From contig NC_014935.1 in assembly GCF_000186245.1 (NCBI RefSeq), forward strand, positions 1,550,001 to 1,614,000: a stretch of DNA of 64,000 nt. Reading direction: 5' to 3'. Below the pieces are notes generated by a model that was not told where the DNA came from, searched no databases, and was given only the letters and a program-made list of their open reading frames with translations. The DNA is from Nitratifractor salsuginis DSM 16511 (lineage in GTDB: Bacteria; Campylobacterota; Campylobacteria; Campylobacterales; Sulfurovaceae). This document shows positions 15,183-25,196 of this stretch, in pieces; within the stretch, counting starts at the first letter, position 1; each line of letters opens with the position of its first letter. The position numbers and the translations under genes are program-made.

Positions 15183-17344
15183 TAAAAGAGCGATCCGCTA
15201 TCCCCACCGACGGGAGCCGGATTCTTCCGGGGAGGATGGAGGGGGTCAACCACTTCTCTCCCCTGCTCATCCTCGATCCTGCCGCTGGCCGCCGAATCCC
15301 CATCCAGAGGGATCATCTCCACTTCGTCTGTCGCATCCGTGCTTCCGGCGGCACGCGAAGCGCTTCCCTCACTTTGATTCCGCTCACCTGGCGTCGCGGG
15401 GGCGAATCCCTCATCCAGAAAATCCCCGCTTTCGCCTTTGGGCAGAGGAGAGATCTTGGTATAGAGCTCTTTATGTCCGTCAACCTCTCCTTCGTAAACC
15501 CCGTCGGGGACCGGGAAAACCCGGGGCATATTGGGGTAGAGCTTCAGAAGTTCCCGATAGAAATAGGCGAAAGCCGGGGCCGATACCGATCCGCCGGTGG
15601 CGTGGCGCCCGATGGGACGGTTGCTGTCTCGGCCGTACCAGACGATGGTGGTCACCGACGGGGAGTAGCCGCAGAACCAGGCATCGACCCCATCGTTGGT
15701 GGTTCCCGTCTTGCCCGCCAGCTCTATCCCTTTGACGGCAGCCTTTCGGCCGGTCCCTCGCTTGATGACATCCTCGAGAATGCTGGTCATCAGATACGCC
15801 TGCTCCGGACGGGTGAAATCGAGGATCTCCTTGGGCTTCGTCTCGTAGATCACCGCCCCTTCTCTGGAGACGATCTTGCTGACGAGCCTCGGCTCGATCA
15901 TATGGCCGTAATTGGAAAAGACCGTATAAATCTGGGCCATCTTCTGTGGGCTCAGCGCCAGGTTCCCCAGGGCAATGGAGAGATCGTTGGGGATATTTTC
16001 CACATCCAGGAGTTTGAGGCGCTTTCGGATCGTTGCGATCCCGATGTCGTAGACCAGGTTGATGGTGGCCAGGTTGCGGGAGTGGACCAGAGCATCTCTG
16101 AGGGTGATGAAGCCTTTGAAATCCCGTTCGTAATTCTTGGGAGCCCAGATCTTGCGGTGACCGTTCTTGTAGTAGACAAAAGTCCGGGCGAGATCGGTGA
16201 GTTTGGAAGCGGGGTTGTAGCCCATATCGAGCGCCGTCTGGTAGATAAAGGGTTTGAAGGCCGATCCCGGCTGGCGTCGGGTCATCGTCACCCGGTTGAA
16301 GGCGCTTTTTTTGTAATCGACCCCTCCGACCATACTGAGGATGTCTCCCGTTTTGTTCTCCACCGCGATCAAGGCTCCGTTGAGATCGCTCTTTTTCGGA
16401 TTTTCCTTATAGCGTTTGAGGAGGCGGCCGTAGCCGTATTTCAACGCCTTGCGCGCCTTCTTCTGCATCGAGAGGTCGATGGTGGTGTAAATTTTATAGC
16501 CGCCGGTCCGGATATCCGCCAGCTTGCCGCGGAAACGGCGCAGCACCTCATCGACCACATAGGGCGCCACGTTCTGCGTCAGGGTGGTGCGATAGATCTT
16601 GGGAGTCTCCTTGATCGCTTTGTGATACTCCTCGTCGGTAATCCAGCCTAGGTGTTTCATTCGGTAGAGAATGGCGTTGGCCCGGTTGAGCGCCCGCTTG
16701 TAGTGGCGGCGGGGGTTGTAGTAGCTCGGAGCGTTGGGCAAGCCCACCAGAATCGCGATCTCTTTGAGGGTGAGGTCTTTGAGGGGTTTGTGGAAATACC
16801 CCTGGGCCGCGGTCTTGACTCCGTAATAGTTGTTTCCGTAGGCGATCTCGTTGAGATAACGCTCAATGATCTGCTCTTTGCTCAGGACATTCTCGATCTT
16901 GATGGCCAGGATCGCTTCTTTGATCTTGCGGGCCAGCTTTTTTTGGCTGGAGAGAAGCTTGTTTTTGACCAGCTGCTGGGTCAGGGTCGATCCCCCCTCG
17001 ACGAAGCGGCCCGCCTTGATGTCGGCGACGATCGCCCTCAGGATCGCGTCGGGGTTGACCCCGTGGTGCTCAAAAAAGCGGGTATCCTCGGTAGCGATGA
17101 GGGCTTCGACGAGTTTGGGAGGCAGCTCATCAAACGTGGCGTAGAGGCGGTGGCGTTTTTTGAAGACGTAGGCCAGATGTTTGCCGTGCCGGTCCAGGAT
17201 CTCCGTGGAGAGCTCGGGGCGGTAGTTGATAATCTTGTCGGCGTCGAGCTTCACCTCCTGATAGGCGTAGACGAAGGCTCCCACCAACGCGATGCCGAAA
17301 AGGATCGCCAGGAAGATGGAGGTTTTGACAAAACGGTTGATCAT
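15182..17344 (-). CDS. Penicillin-binding protein 1A-type (class A) transglycosylase/transpeptidase
   Basis: Bifunctional peptidoglycan polymerase, 720 residues. Membrane anchor 7-28; glycosyltransferase-51 domain about 50-225 with catalytic Glu86 in EDTRFFEHHG and GGSTLTQQLVKN; transpeptidase domain about 320-600 with Ser361-x-x-Lys364 (PGSAFK), SRN and KTGTTND. The last 90 residues are a disordered acidic Gly/Ser-rich tail not needed by the family. Its ATG overlaps the stop of the upstream ABC gene (ATGA). Confidence 0.93.
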   Translation of the reverse strand: MINRFVKTSIFLAILFGIALVGAFVYAYQEVKLDADKIINYRPELSTEILDRHGKHLAYVFKKRHRLYATFDELPPKLVEALIATEDTRFFEHHGVNPDAILRAIVADIKAGRFVEGGSTLTQQLVKNKLLSSQKKLARKIKEAILAIKIENVLSKEQIIERYLNEIAYGNNYYGVKTAAQGYFHKPLKDLTLKEIAILVGLPNAPSYYNPRRHYKRALNRANAILYRMKHLGWITDEEYHKAIKETPKIYRTTLTQNVAPYVVDEVLRRFRGKLADIRTGGYKIYTTIDLSMQKKARKALKYGYGRLLKRYKENPKKSDLNGALIAVENKTGDILSMVGGVDYKKSAFNRVTMTRRQPGSAFKPFIYQTALDMGYNPASKLTDLARTFVYYKNGHRKIWAPKNYERDFKGFITLRDALVHSRNLATINLVYDIGIATIRKRLKLLDVENIPNDLSIALGNLALSPQKMAQIYTVFSNYGHMIEPRLVSKIVSREGAVIYETKPKEILDFTRPEQAYLMTSILEDVIKRGTGRKAAVKGIELAGKTGTTNDGVDAWFCGYSPSVTTIVWYGRDSNRPIGRHATGGSVSAPAFAYFYRELLKLYPNMPRVFPVPDGVYEGEVDGHKELYTKISPLPKGESGDFLDEGFAPATPGERNQSEGSASRAAGSTDATDEVEMIPLDGDSAASGRIEDEQGREVVDPLHPPRKNPAPVGGDSGSLF

Positions 17345-18033
17345 CGACGGAACTCCCTCCGGGCGAAACTCGCTTCCAGCAACCGCCGGGTATAGTCGCT
17401 GCGGGGATGGGCCAGGATCACCTCACTGGGCCCGGCCTCGACCTTGCGCCCCTCCCGGATCACCAGCGTCTCCCGGCAAATCTTTGCCGCCAGGTTGATG
17501 TCGTGGGTGACGAAGAGCATGCTGAAGGCAAAGCGTTTTTGCAATTCTACCAGAATGCGGGCGACCTCCTCCCTCAGATGGGGGTCCAGGGCCGTCGTCG
17601 GCTCGTCGAGCAGAATCAGTTTCGGATCGCTGCTCAGGGCGACGGCGAAGATGATGCGCTGAAGCTGCCCTCCGCTGAGCTGGGGCGGATAGCGGTCGAA
17701 GAGGCTCCACTCCAGCCCCAGCAACGCAAAAAGTTCCCGCGCCTTCTCCTCGGAAGCGAACCACTGCTTGCGGATTTTGGTCAGCGGCGAAAGGGCGGTG
17801 AAGGGATTTTGGGGAACGAAGGAGAGGGTCCAGCCCCGAACAAGCCCGAAAGGAGCCGAGATCTTCAGCTCCGAGCGTAGATTGGAGGGGAGCATCCCCA
17901 GCAGTGCCTTGAGGGTCAGCGACTTGCCGCTGCCGCTTTGGCCCACCAGAGCCAGTGAGTCTTTGAGCTCGAAGTTCAGATCGACCAGAGGGCGTTCCCC
18001 TTCATAGATCTTCAGGGTTTCGACGCGGATCAA
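17341..18033 (-). CDS. ABC transporter ATP-binding protein (oligopeptide/nickel DppD-like)
   Basis: A 230-residue ATPase with Walker A GQSGSGKS, signature LSGGQLQR, Walker B LILLDEPT and an H-loop VTHD. It resembles the DppD/OppD/NikD branch but is shorter than usual (about 320 residues) and lacks the C-terminal oligopeptide-binding extension. No permease or binding protein is adjacent. The start is TTG at 18033 with AAGGAG upstream, overlapping the bioF stop (TTGA). Confidence 0.85.
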   Translation of the reverse strand: MIRVETLKIYEGERPLVDLNFELKDSLALVGQSGSGKSLTLKALLGMLPSNLRSELKISAPFGLVRGWTLSFVPQNPFTALSPLTKIRKQWFASEEKARELFALLGLEWSLFDRYPPQLSGGQLQRIIFAVALSSDPKLILLDEPTTALDPHLREEVARILVELQKRFAFSMLFVTHDINLAAKICRETLVIREGRKVEAGPSEVILAHPRSDYTRRLLEASFARREFRR

Positions 18034-19121
18034 AGACGCTCCTTAAGGTAGCTGAGCATCTTTTTGAGCTCCTTTTTGGGAGCGCCGAGCCGTGGGATGA
18101 TCCGAAGGATCGGTCGCGGGACCGTGGGCTGGCGGATGGCGCCGACGAGCCAGCCCCGCTCAGTGAGCTCCCGCTGAAGCTCCAAAGCCCGGGTATTCGA
18201 AGCGACAGGGATCGGCAGGATCAGCGACTCCATCCGCCTCCCGAGAATCCTCTGCACGATTTGCCGCCGCTTCCCGATCCGACGGCGCAGTTTCGGCGCG
18301 TGACGGCGGATATACTCCAAGTTCTCCAAGGCCAGAGCCGTATCGATCACCGAAGGGGCAGTGGAGTAGATAATCGGCTTGGCCCGGTTCTCCAGATAGG
18401 AGAGGATCGAAGCTTCGGCCAATATGTAGGCACCGTAGCTCCCGTAGGCTTTGCCCAGAGTCCCCATCTTGATATGCCCAGGGCAGGGGGCGATGCCGTA
18501 GTGCTCGAAGATCCCCAGCAGATGCCGCCCCAGCACTCCGGAGCTGTGGGCCTCGTCCACGATCAGCAAAGCCCCCTCCTCTTCGCAAATTTCGAAGATC
18601 TCCCGGGCGGCCAAATCCCCGCTCATCGAGTAGACCCCCTCCACGGCGACGATCTTCCGCTTGGCTTTGCTTTGGCGCAGCATACGGCGAAGCTCTTCGG
18701 GGTCGTTGTGGCGAAAGAGGCTCACCCGATCCCCCAGCAGCCCCGTCGCCATCATCCCGCTGGCGTGATACTCCTCGTCGATAAATAAGCGGTCCTTTTT
18801 GCGCACCAAAGCTTCGATGAGCCCGAGGTTGGCCAGGTAACCGCTGCCCACGATAATGCCCCCTTCGAAACCGTTGAGCTCGGCGATGCGGTCTTCGAAG
18901 AGTTGATGGACGGGGTGGTAGCCGTTGACGAGCATACTCGCCTTGGGAGCGTGAGCGGGGAAATCTTCAAGCCGGTGCAGGGCCCGGTGAAGCTGTTTGC
19001 GCTTTTCGGCCAGCCCCAGGTAGTCGTTGGAGGCGAAGTCGATCAAAGAGGGGTCATAGAGCCGGCGCTCGCGGAAACGTCCCGCCCTGCGCAACGCTTC
19101 GAGCTCCCGACTGTAGGGCAC
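18030..19121 (-). CDS. bioF: 8-amino-7-oxononanoate synthase-like PLP enzyme
   Basis: Alpha-oxoamine synthase family, 363 residues: FASNDYLGLA near the N-terminus, DEAHSSGVLG (PLP ring Asp) and the PLP-binding Lys in GTLGKAYGSYGA. The family joins an acyl thioester to an amino acid; BioF makes the biotin precursor from pimeloyl thioester and alanine. GTG at 19121, 2 nt after the maf stop, is the likely start because the fold begins there. No other biotin gene is nearby, so a related synthase cannot be excluded. Confidence 0.8.
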   Translation of the reverse strand: MPYSRELEALRRAGRFRERRLYDPSLIDFASNDYLGLAEKRKQLHRALHRLEDFPAHAPKASMLVNGYHPVHQLFEDRIAELNGFEGGIIVGSGYLANLGLIEALVRKKDRLFIDEEYHASGMMATGLLGDRVSLFRHNDPEELRRMLRQSKAKRKIVAVEGVYSMSGDLAAREIFEICEEEGALLIVDEAHSSGVLGRHLLGIFEHYGIAPCPGHIKMGTLGKAYGSYGAYILAEASILSYLENRAKPIIYSTAPSVIDTALALENLEYIRRHAPKLRRRIGKRRQIVQRILGRRMESLILPIPVASNTRALELQRELTERGWLVGAIRQPTVPRPILRIIPRLGAPKKELKKMLSYLKERL

Positions 19122-19123
19122 CG

Positions 19124-19675
19124 CTACACCTCGATCCAGGGACGCAGGATCTCCACCTGCAATCCCATCGCCGTGCTCTCGAGCCCCTGCACCTTCTCGA
19201 TGTAAGGCTTGCAAAACCCTTCGACCATACAGGCCCCCGCCTTGCCCTGCCACTCCCCGCTCTCAAGATAGCGCTGCAGCTCGGTTTCGTCGAAGGGAGC
19301 GAATCGGTAATGGGTCGCCGAAAGGTCCAGGAAGTAACGCCGGGCCGATTTGAGATGGGCGCAGCTGACGATGGCGATCTCTTCTCCGCTGATCGTCCTC
19401 AAGATCCGCTCGGCATCGTCGCGATCCTTCGCCTTGCGCAGGATCTGCCCCCGGGGCCCGGCGATCACCGTATCGGCTACCAACAGCGGGATCTCCAAGC
19501 CAAAAGCCGCCTCTGCCGCTTCCAGCTTGCCTTTGGAAGCGTGGTAGACGAATTTTCTAGCATCGTTCGTTTGAATCTGCTCCTCGTCGAAGTCCACGGG
19601 AGACTGGATGAAATCGATATCGAACTCTCTGAGGAGTTTGGCACGGCTCTCGGAGGCGGAACAAAGCCTTATCAT
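19124..19675 (-). CDS. maf: Maf-family nucleotide pyrophosphatase
   Basis: A 183-residue Maf/HAM1-like protein: N-terminal L-C-S-A-S-x-S-R, a VDFDEEQ acidic motif and VADTVI with the catalytic Asp. Maf enzymes hydrolyse non-canonical or methylated NTPs. The ATG at 19675 has GGAG 6 nt upstream; a GTG at 19687 is the alternative. bioF follows after 2 nt. A heptamer element (E3) lies just upstream. Confidence 0.85.
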   Translation of the reverse strand: MIRLCSASESRAKLLREFDIDFIQSPVDFDEEQIQTNDARKFVYHASKGKLEAAEAAFGLEIPLLVADTVIAGPRGQILRKAKDRDDAERILRTISGEEIAIVSCAHLKSARRYFLDLSATHYRFAPFDETELQRYLESGEWQGKAGACMVEGFCKPYIEKVQGLESTAMGLQVEILRPWIEV

Positions 19676-19694
19676 AAGAAGCTCCACTTCTTAT

Positions 19695-19819
19695 GAGATG
19701 GAGAATGGAGAATAGAGAATGGAGAATTTTTTAGTCGTCCAAAGTAATCACTATTCAAAAAAAGCTTTGCAGAGCAAAGCAATCCAAAATTCCTCATTCC
19801 TAACTCCTCATTTCTCATT
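19695..19819. repeat. Composite heptamer-repeat element E3
   Basis: Left array of GGAGAAT/AGAGAAT units (19695-19727), a core with a terminator hairpin (19757-19780), and a right array of ATTCCTC, ATTCCTA, ACTCCTC, ATTTCTC units (19786-19819). The right array touches the TGA of the gene ending at 19823. Read on the minus strand the core matches that of E6 closely, including TTTGGATTGC before the stem, the T-run after it and TGATTAC/TCATTAC further on. Confidence 0.8.
19757..19780 (-). terminator. Terminator hairpin in E3
   Basis: Minus strand: GCTTTGC-TCT-GCAAAGC followed by seven T's. It is oriented to terminate transcription from the membrane protein gene at 19823-20302. The stem differs from the E6 stem by a paired change (T-A instead of G-C). 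Confidence 0.8.
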
Positions 19820-19822
19820 GAA

Positions 19823-20302
19823 TCACACTCCCCGGAGTGTGATTCCGAGCCAGAGCGCCACGACCCCCAGCAAAATATTGATGGGCAGCAACAGATTGGG
19901 GATATTGGCCACCTGTGCTTTGGCGGCGGCCGGATCGCCCGCCTGGAAGAGCTTCCAGGCCCGGGCACGCTTGAAAACCATAAAGAGGTAATTCAGAGCC
20001 ATCACGGTCCAGATCCCCTCTTTGGCAATGAAGATGGTCTTGTTGGCACCGTGGTGGCCGTCCAGAGCGATCACCATCACCAGGCCCGTCAGGAGGATCA
20101 AAAGGATAAAAGGCGCCACGAGGGCAAAGAGCCGCCCCGTCACCCGAAGGGTCGTCTCCAGACGCACTTTGGGATCTTCGATACTCTGCAGCGCCGGATG
20201 AACCGCCGCGCGCACGGCGATCATCCCCCCGACCCAGACAAAGGCCCCCAAAACGTGCAGAAAAATGATGATATGGGCATAATTGGCAAACAGATCTTTC
20301 AT
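19823..20302 (-). CDS. Four-helix integral membrane protein (CopD-like)
   Basis: A 159-residue protein with four membrane helices (about 8-30, 52-72, 84-104 and 130-155). Conserved His in HIIIFLHVLGAFVWVGGM gives it the look of the CopD/DUF2269 type of small haem- or metal-linked membrane proteins. GGAGGAG precedes the ATG at 20302. The last eight codons with the stop form a near-perfect 12-bp palindrome (GAATCACACTCC with its complement, 19820-19845). Confidence 0.7.
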   Translation of the reverse strand: MKDLFANYAHIIIFLHVLGAFVWVGGMIAVRAAVHPALQSIEDPKVRLETTLRVTGRLFALVAPFILLILLTGLVMVIALDGHHGANKTIFIAKEGIWTVMALNYLFMVFKRARAWKLFQAGDPAAAKAQVANIPNLLLPINILLGVVALWLGITLRGV

Positions 20303-20316
20303 CCCACACTCCTCCA

Positions 20317-20351
20317 AATTTCTAATTACTAATTTCTACTTTCTAATTTAA
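20317..20351. repeat. Heptamer array E4 after alaS
   Basis: TTTCTAA, TTACTAA, TTTCTAC, TTTCTAA units running from just after the alaS stop (20352) to the ribosome-binding site of the next minus-strand gene. There is no hairpin core here. Confidence 0.7.
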
Positions 20352-22931
20352 TTATAGGTCGATCGCTCGCAAAGCATCGTCGAGATACCCTTTGGCCGCC
20401 CGCATCGCCTCGGGGATCTTTTCGGGGTTTTTCCCTCCCGCCTGAGCGAAGTCGGGGCGTCCGCCCCCGCCGCCGCCCAGGATCGGAGCGACTTCTTTGA
20501 TCCAATCCCCGGCTTTGACCGGCGTGTTTTTGCTGCCGGCGGCCAGGAGGACTTTATCGCCCTTTTTCTGGAAGAGCATCACCGCCACCTTCTCGTGACG
20601 GTTCTTGATCTCGTCGATCATCTTTTTGATATCCCCCGCCTTCACCTCGTCGACGATCACCGTGATGTCACCGATCTTCTCTTCGGCAAGCTCTTTAGCG
20701 CCGCCGGCCAGAGCAGCGTCGAGTTCGCTCTTGAGGGTTTTGATCTGCTCTTTGAGCTTGGCGATACCGGCCAGGGGCTCAGGGTTTTTCACCGCTTCGA
20801 CGATCTCTTTGCGCTCCCGGCGCAGGTGATCGAAGAGCTTGGCCGACTCTTTACCGCAGACCGCTTCGATCCGGCGCACCCCGGCGCTCACGCCCGACTC
20901 TTTGGTGATGGCGAAGAGGCCTACTTCCGCGGTATTGCGAACGTGGGTCCCCCCACAGAGCTCCACCGAAGCGTCGCCGAAGCGGACCACCCGCACCTCA
21001 TCGCCGTATTTTTCGCCAAAGAGGGCCATCGCCCCCTCTTTTTTGGCCTCTTCGATGGGAAGGACTTTGACCTCTCCCTCGATGGCACGGTCCACCACTT
21101 CGTTGACCCAATGCTCCACCTTTTGCAACTCTTCGGCGCTGAGGGCCTTGGGATGGGTGAAGTCGAAGCGCAGGCGCGTCGCCTCCACCAGTGAACCCGC
21201 CTGGGTCACGTGCTCGCCCAGCACTTCCCGCAGCGCGGCGTGAAGCAAGTGGGTCGCGCTGTGGTGCTTGGCGATCTGGCGGCGGGAATCATCCACCAGC
21301 GCTTCGACCTCCTGACCTACTTCCAGGGTGTTGCCTTCGGTATCGACATAGGAGAGGTTGAGCGCGTGGAATTTGCGGGTATCGAGGACTTTGACGTTGG
21401 GTCCGCCGCTCCAGACCACCAACTCACCCCGGTCACCGACCTGCCCGCCCGACTCGGCGTAGAAGGGCGTGGGATCAAGCATCACCCATCCGAGCCCTTC
21501 GAGTTTTTGGACCTCTTTGAAATTCTCATCCAGTAGAGCGACGATCCTGGTTTTGGTATCGGTCTCTTCGTAGCCGACAAAGCGGTTGGGGCCGTGGCGC
21601 TCCTCCAGGGCTTTGAAATCGCCGCTGACCGCCGCGTCACCGCTGCCCTTCCAAGCGGCGCGGGATTTGGCCTTCTGCTCGGCCATCTTGCCTTCGAAGG
21701 TGGCCATATCCAGCTCGATCCCCTTCTCCCGGAGCATATCCTGGGTCAGGTCGAGAGGGAATCCGTAGGTGTCGTAGAGTTTGAACGCCACCTCCCCGCT
21801 AAAGACATCCTTCGTGCGCTGCAGCTCTTCGTTGAAGAGTTTGATCCCCGCTTCGATGGTTTCGAAGAAGCGCTCCTCCTCCATCTTCATCGCCGTCTTG
21901 ACCGCTTCGGCCCGTTTGGGCAGATAGTCGTAGTGCCCGCCCATCTGCTCGACGAGGGTATCGACCAGGCGATGCATAAAGGGCTCTCTGAGGCCCAGCA
22001 GATAGCCGTGGCGGATCGCCCGGCGCATAATGCGGCGCAGGACGTAGCCCCGCCCCTCTTTGTCGAAGTTGACCCCCTGGGCCAGGAGGAAGGTGGTCGA
22101 GCGCAGGTGATCGGCGATGACCCGATAGCTGGCGATGGTCTCTTCGGTCGGGGCCTTACCGACGATCTCTGTGATGGCGTCGATCAGGGGTTTGAAGAGG
22201 GAAGAGTCGTAGTTGTTGAAGACCCCCTCCTTGATGGCGACCACCCGCTCCAGGCCCATTCCGGTATCGATGGAGGGTTTGGGCAGAGGGTGGAGCTCGC
22301 CCGTTTCATCCCGCTCGTACTGCATGAAAACCAGGTTCCAAATCTCCAGAAAACGGTCGCCGTCGCCCCCCATATAATCCTCGGGGCCGTTGAAGTGTTC
22401 CGCGCCCTGGTCGTAGAAGATTTCGCTGCAAGGGCCGCAGGGGCCGGTATCGCCCATTTGCCAGAAATTGTCCTTGTCCCCGAAACGCTTGATCCGCTCT
22501 TCGGCGATGTGTTCTTTCCAAATCTCGTAGGCTTCGTCATCGCTCTCGTGGACGGTCACCCAGATCTTTTCGACCGGCAGGGCCAGATACTCTTCGCCCG
22601 TGACGAATTCCCAGGCGAAAGCGATGGCCTCTTTTTTGAAATAGTCGCCGAAGCTGAAGTTCCCCAACATTTCGAAGAAGGTATGGTGCCGGGCCGTATA
22701 GCCCACATTGTCCAGGTCGTTGTGCTTGCCTCCGGCCCGAATACAGGTCTGCGAACTGGTCGCTCTGGGAGGATTGGGAATCGGCGCTTCGCCGGTAAAA
22801 ATGCTTTTGAACTGCACCATCCCCGCGTTGGTGAAGAGCAGGGTCGGATCGTCGGGTACCAGCGGGGAGCTGGGTACCACACGGTGGCCTCTCTGGGCGA
22901 AATAGTCGAGATACATCTTGCGGATATCCAT
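20352..22931 (-). CDS. alaS: Alanyl-tRNA synthetase
   Basis: Charges tRNA-Ala. 859 residues, normal length: class II catalytic core (1-250, with the TNAGM and RxxTSQ-like segments), editing domain with zinc-type [12 protein letters not shown] and CGGTHV motifs, and a DHHA1-type C-terminal domain ending in [15 protein letters not shown]. It lies alone between the CopD-like gene and the hemerythrin gene. Confidence 0.97.
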   Translation of the reverse strand: MDIRKMYLDYFAQRGHRVVPSSPLVPDDPTLLFTNAGMVQFKSIFTGEAPIPNPPRATSSQTCIRAGGKHNDLDNVGYTARHHTFFEMLGNFSFGDYFKKEAIAFAWEFVTGEEYLALPVEKIWVTVHESDDEAYEIWKEHIAEERIKRFGDKDNFWQMGDTGPCGPCSEIFYDQGAEHFNGPEDYMGGDGDRFLEIWNLVFMQYERDETGELHPLPKPSIDTGMGLERVVAIKEGVFNNYDSSLFKPLIDAITEIVGKAPTEETIASYRVIADHLRSTTFLLAQGVNFDKEGRGYVLRRIMRRAIRHGYLLGLREPFMHRLVDTLVEQMGGHYDYLPKRAEAVKTAMKMEEERFFETIEAGIKLFNEELQRTKDVFSGEVAFKLYDTYGFPLDLTQDMLREKGIELDMATFEGKMAEQKAKSRAAWKGSGDAAVSGDFKALEERHGPNRFVGYEETDTKTRIVALLDENFKEVQKLEGLGWVMLDPTPFYAESGGQVGDRGELVVWSGGPNVKVLDTRKFHALNLSYVDTEGNTLEVGQEVEALVDDSRRQIAKHHSATHLLHAALREVLGEHVTQAGSLVEATRLRFDFTHPKALSAEELQKVEHWVNEVVDRAIEGEVKVLPIEEAKKEGAMALFGEKYGDEVRVVRFGDASVELCGGTHVRNTAEVGLFAITKESGVSAGVRRIEAVCGKESAKLFDHLRRERKEIVEAVKNPEPLAGIAKLKEQIKTLKSELDAALAGGAKELAEEKIGDITVIVDEVKAGDIKKMIDEIKNRHEKVAVMLFQKKGDKVLLAAGSKNTPVKAGDWIKEVAPILGGGGGGRPDFAQAGGKNPEKIPEAMRAAKGYLDDALRAIDL

Positions 22932-23039
22932 GGTTGTTTCCCTCGGTCGATTAATGGGTGATATTTTAGCGAAAAGAGATAGGGGAAAAGTTTTGTCGGA
23001 GAGAATGGCCTTTGGGAGAGTTCCCCGACGTTATTGGCC

Positions 23040-23471
23040 TCAGCTGAGGCTCAGGTAGAGATAGAGGTTATCCTCTTCATAGTTGATCCGCTCTTTCAGA
23101 ATTTCCAAAATATTTTGGAAGGTATCGAAAAACTCCTCATCGAACTGTGCATCGTCTCGGACATATTTGGCAAGAAATTTCATCAAAGTCATTTTGGTGT
23201 CTTTGAAAGAATTTTGGAACTGGAAAATAAGCTCTTCGACCTTTTTGTCGTTCATGTCGGTGTCACGGAGCATTTTGAACATTTCGATATCTTCGCTTCC
23301 CAAATGGTCCACCGCCATATCCACGAACTTTTTGAGATAGCGTTTGGTAGCCTCCTGATTATTCTTGACATACTCTCCAATTACCTTTTCACCAAGGATC
23401 ACGAGCTCTTCATGCTCTTTTTTCCATTGTTTAACCAATTTCCTTTGTTTAGGCTCAAAAAGTGAAAACAT
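23040..23471 (-). CDS. Hemerythrin-like helical protein
   Basis: A 143-residue all-helical protein with spaced iron-ligand candidates His20 (KEHEEL), His56 and Glu60 (DHLGSED), and Glu132/Glu133 near the end. This matches the HHE/hemerythrin-like four-helix pattern, but the two later His ligands of classical O2-binding hemerythrins are missing, so iron binding is uncertain. A TATAAT -10 lies at 23517-23512 on the minus strand. Possible role in O2, NO or iron sensing. Confidence 0.7.
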   Translation of the reverse strand: MFSLFEPKQRKLVKQWKKEHEELVILGEKVIGEYVKNNQEATKRYLKKFVDMAVDHLGSEDIEMFKMLRDTDMNDKKVEELIFQFQNSFKDTKMTLMKFLAKYVRDDAQFDEEFFDTFQNILEILKERINYEEDNLYLYLSLS

Positions 23472-23613
23472 AACCGACTCCCATTCTTTTTCCTGATTTA
23501 CTTAATGAAGTATTATAACCCAAAAAATTTACAGTTCATCAAAGTTCACAGACCGGTGACGCGATAGAATCCTCCCCCATCACTCATCAAAGCGATCTTT
23601 GTCCCCCTCCGGA

Positions 23614-24057
23614 TCAAAATTCGAAGGTACAGCGGTCACCGGAAGGCTCCCACCAGGGATCGAACTGGAACCTTCCCGTCGGCTCCGTCAAGCCTTCATA
23701 GCCCGAGATGCACTGATAAGGGACATTCCCCCAACCCAGGGAGCCGTCACGGCTGACCCCCAGGTAGAGCAGATCGGGATCGGAGAGGGAGAGGGTATCA
23801 TCCAGGTCGTAAAAAGTACACCGGTCTCCATCGACATAGCGGAAGGTCCCGTCCGCATCGGTCACCCCTTCATCAGGCCCACATCGGTAGGCCACGCCCT
23901 CCACTCCGACATAGCTGTCACTCTCAGGGTCGTAGGTCTGCAGATAAGCTTTTTTGTATGGGATCGACGCACTGCCGCCGCCTCCACCGCCACATCCACT
24001 CAAGCCCAAAGCCAGGAAAAGGATTCCGACCGTCACAAGGATTCTTTTTTTCATCAT
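23614..24057 (-). CDS. Small lipoprotein with two internal repeats
   Basis: A 147-residue lipoprotein: signal peptide with lipobox LSGC, a Gly run (seven), then two copies of a roughly 40-residue unit with the pattern V-x-Y-x-C ... G-x-T ... G-x-F ... GDRCTF. Each copy has two Cys, likely disulphide-bonded. GGAGG 5 nt before the ATG at 24057. Function unknown. Confidence 0.75.
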   Translation of the reverse strand: MMKKRILVTVGILFLALGLSGCGGGGGGSASIPYKKAYLQTYDPESDSYVGVEGVAYRCGPDEGVTDADGTFRYVDGDRCTFYDLDDTLSLSDPDLLYLGVSRDGSLGWGNVPYQCISGYEGLTEPTGRFQFDPWWEPSGDRCTFEF

Positions 24058-24158
24058 GTGTTCCTCCGTCGTCCGAACTTTCCCCACATTCAGTGTGGGA
24101 TTCAACGGGAATCTTAGATGAAAATCGGGGAGGAATCGTGAAGAGAAACGAAGGAAAG

Positions 24159-25196
24159 TTAGTGCGTGCCCAGATAGCTCTGCAGCAAGCCGGCGATTTC
24201 GCGGGCACCGTCGCGGGGAGTGAACTCGATCAGGCCGCGGCTGGGGATGGAGAGATCCTGCTTGAGCAGGTCGAGGACTTTGCCGGGTTCCAATTCCGAT
24301 TCGCGCAGGACCCAGGCGAGGCGTCGTTCCGCCAGGAAGCGGGCGTTGTGATACTGATGGTCCCCGGCTGCATAGGGGTAGGGGACGAAAAGGGTGGGCA
24401 AGCCGTTGGCCGCCAACTCCCAGAGGGTGGAGGCACCGGCTCTGGCCACGGCGAAATCGGCCCTTGCCATATAGTCGGGAATTTTGTCGCTGAAGCCGAA
24501 AACCTCCGCTTCAACCCCCTGCTCCCGATAGGCGTCGCGGACCCGCTCCAGGTGCCGCTCTCCCGCCTGATGGAGGATGGCGATCCCCCGCTCCCGGAGA
24601 TCCCGCGCCAGGGAGAGGGCCAGCTCGTTAATGGCCGCCGCTCCCTGGGAACCGCCCAGGAAAAGGATGGTTTTCGCCTCACTGCGCACCCTCGCTTTGT
24701 CGAAGAAGACCGATTTGACGGGATAGGCCCGGATGGGACTTTCGGGGTCATAGGAGGAGAGGAACGCTTTGGCATAGGGGCGCAGCAGACGATTGAGGGT
24801 GCCGGGGACGGCGTTTTGCTCATGGATCACCAGCGGAATACCCGTCAGCAGCGCCGCGATCGCCGCCGGCGCGGCAGAATATCCGCCCACGGAGAAGACC
24901 ACGCTTGCCTTTTGCTCTTTGAGGATCGATCGCGCCTGCATCACCGAACGGGCCAGCACTCTCAAAGAAGCGATCTTGCCCGCAAAGCCCTGATTGACCA
25001 CCCCCCGGCTCGGAAGGAAATAGCGCCGGGAAAAGTCGCTATCCTCTTCGAACCAGCGCCGATCCTGCCCTCCGGTGGAACCAATATAGACCGGAGGAGC
25101 TGTCGGCGTCTCGGAAGTAACAAGGCCTTCTTTCACTGCCCGGACAATCGCCAGGTGCCCTCCCGTCCCGCCGCCGGTCATAACGATACTACCCAT
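24159..25196 (-). CDS. murG: UDP-N-acetylglucosamine transferase (lipid II synthesis)
   Basis: Adds GlcNAc to undecaprenyl-PP-MurNAc-pentapeptide on the inner membrane face. 345 residues, normal for MurG: TGGGTGGHL glycine loop at the N-terminus, HEQNAVPG, GGSQGA and the C-terminal RAGASTLWELAANGLP. It overlaps ftsW by 8 nt, as in division/wall clusters. Confidence 0.95.
   Translation of the reverse strand: MGSIVMTGGGTGGHLAIVRAVKEGLVTSETPTAPPVYIGSTGGQDRRWFEEDSDFSRRYFLPSRGVVNQGFAGKIASLRVLARSVMQARSILKEQKASVVFSVGGYSAAPAAIAALLTGIPLVIHEQNAVPGTLNRLLRPYAKAFLSSYDPESPIRAYPVKSVFFDKARVRSEAKTILFLGGSQGAAAINELALSLARDLRERGIAILHQAGERHLERVRDAYREQGVEAEVFGFSDKIPDYMARADFAVARAGASTLWELAANGLPTLFVPYPYAAGDHQYHNARFLAERRLAWVLRESELEPGKVLDLLKQDLSIPSRGLIEFTPRDGAREIAGLLQSYLGTH

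Noticed and set aside
15236-17395. Long antisense frames opposite the PBP1A gene
   Set aside because: Mirror of codon bias; catalytic motifs of PBP1A are all on the minus strand.
21594-22961. 455-codon frame antisense to alaS
   Set aside because: alaS motifs (catalytic core, CGGTHV) are on the minus strand; no independent signal for the plus frame.
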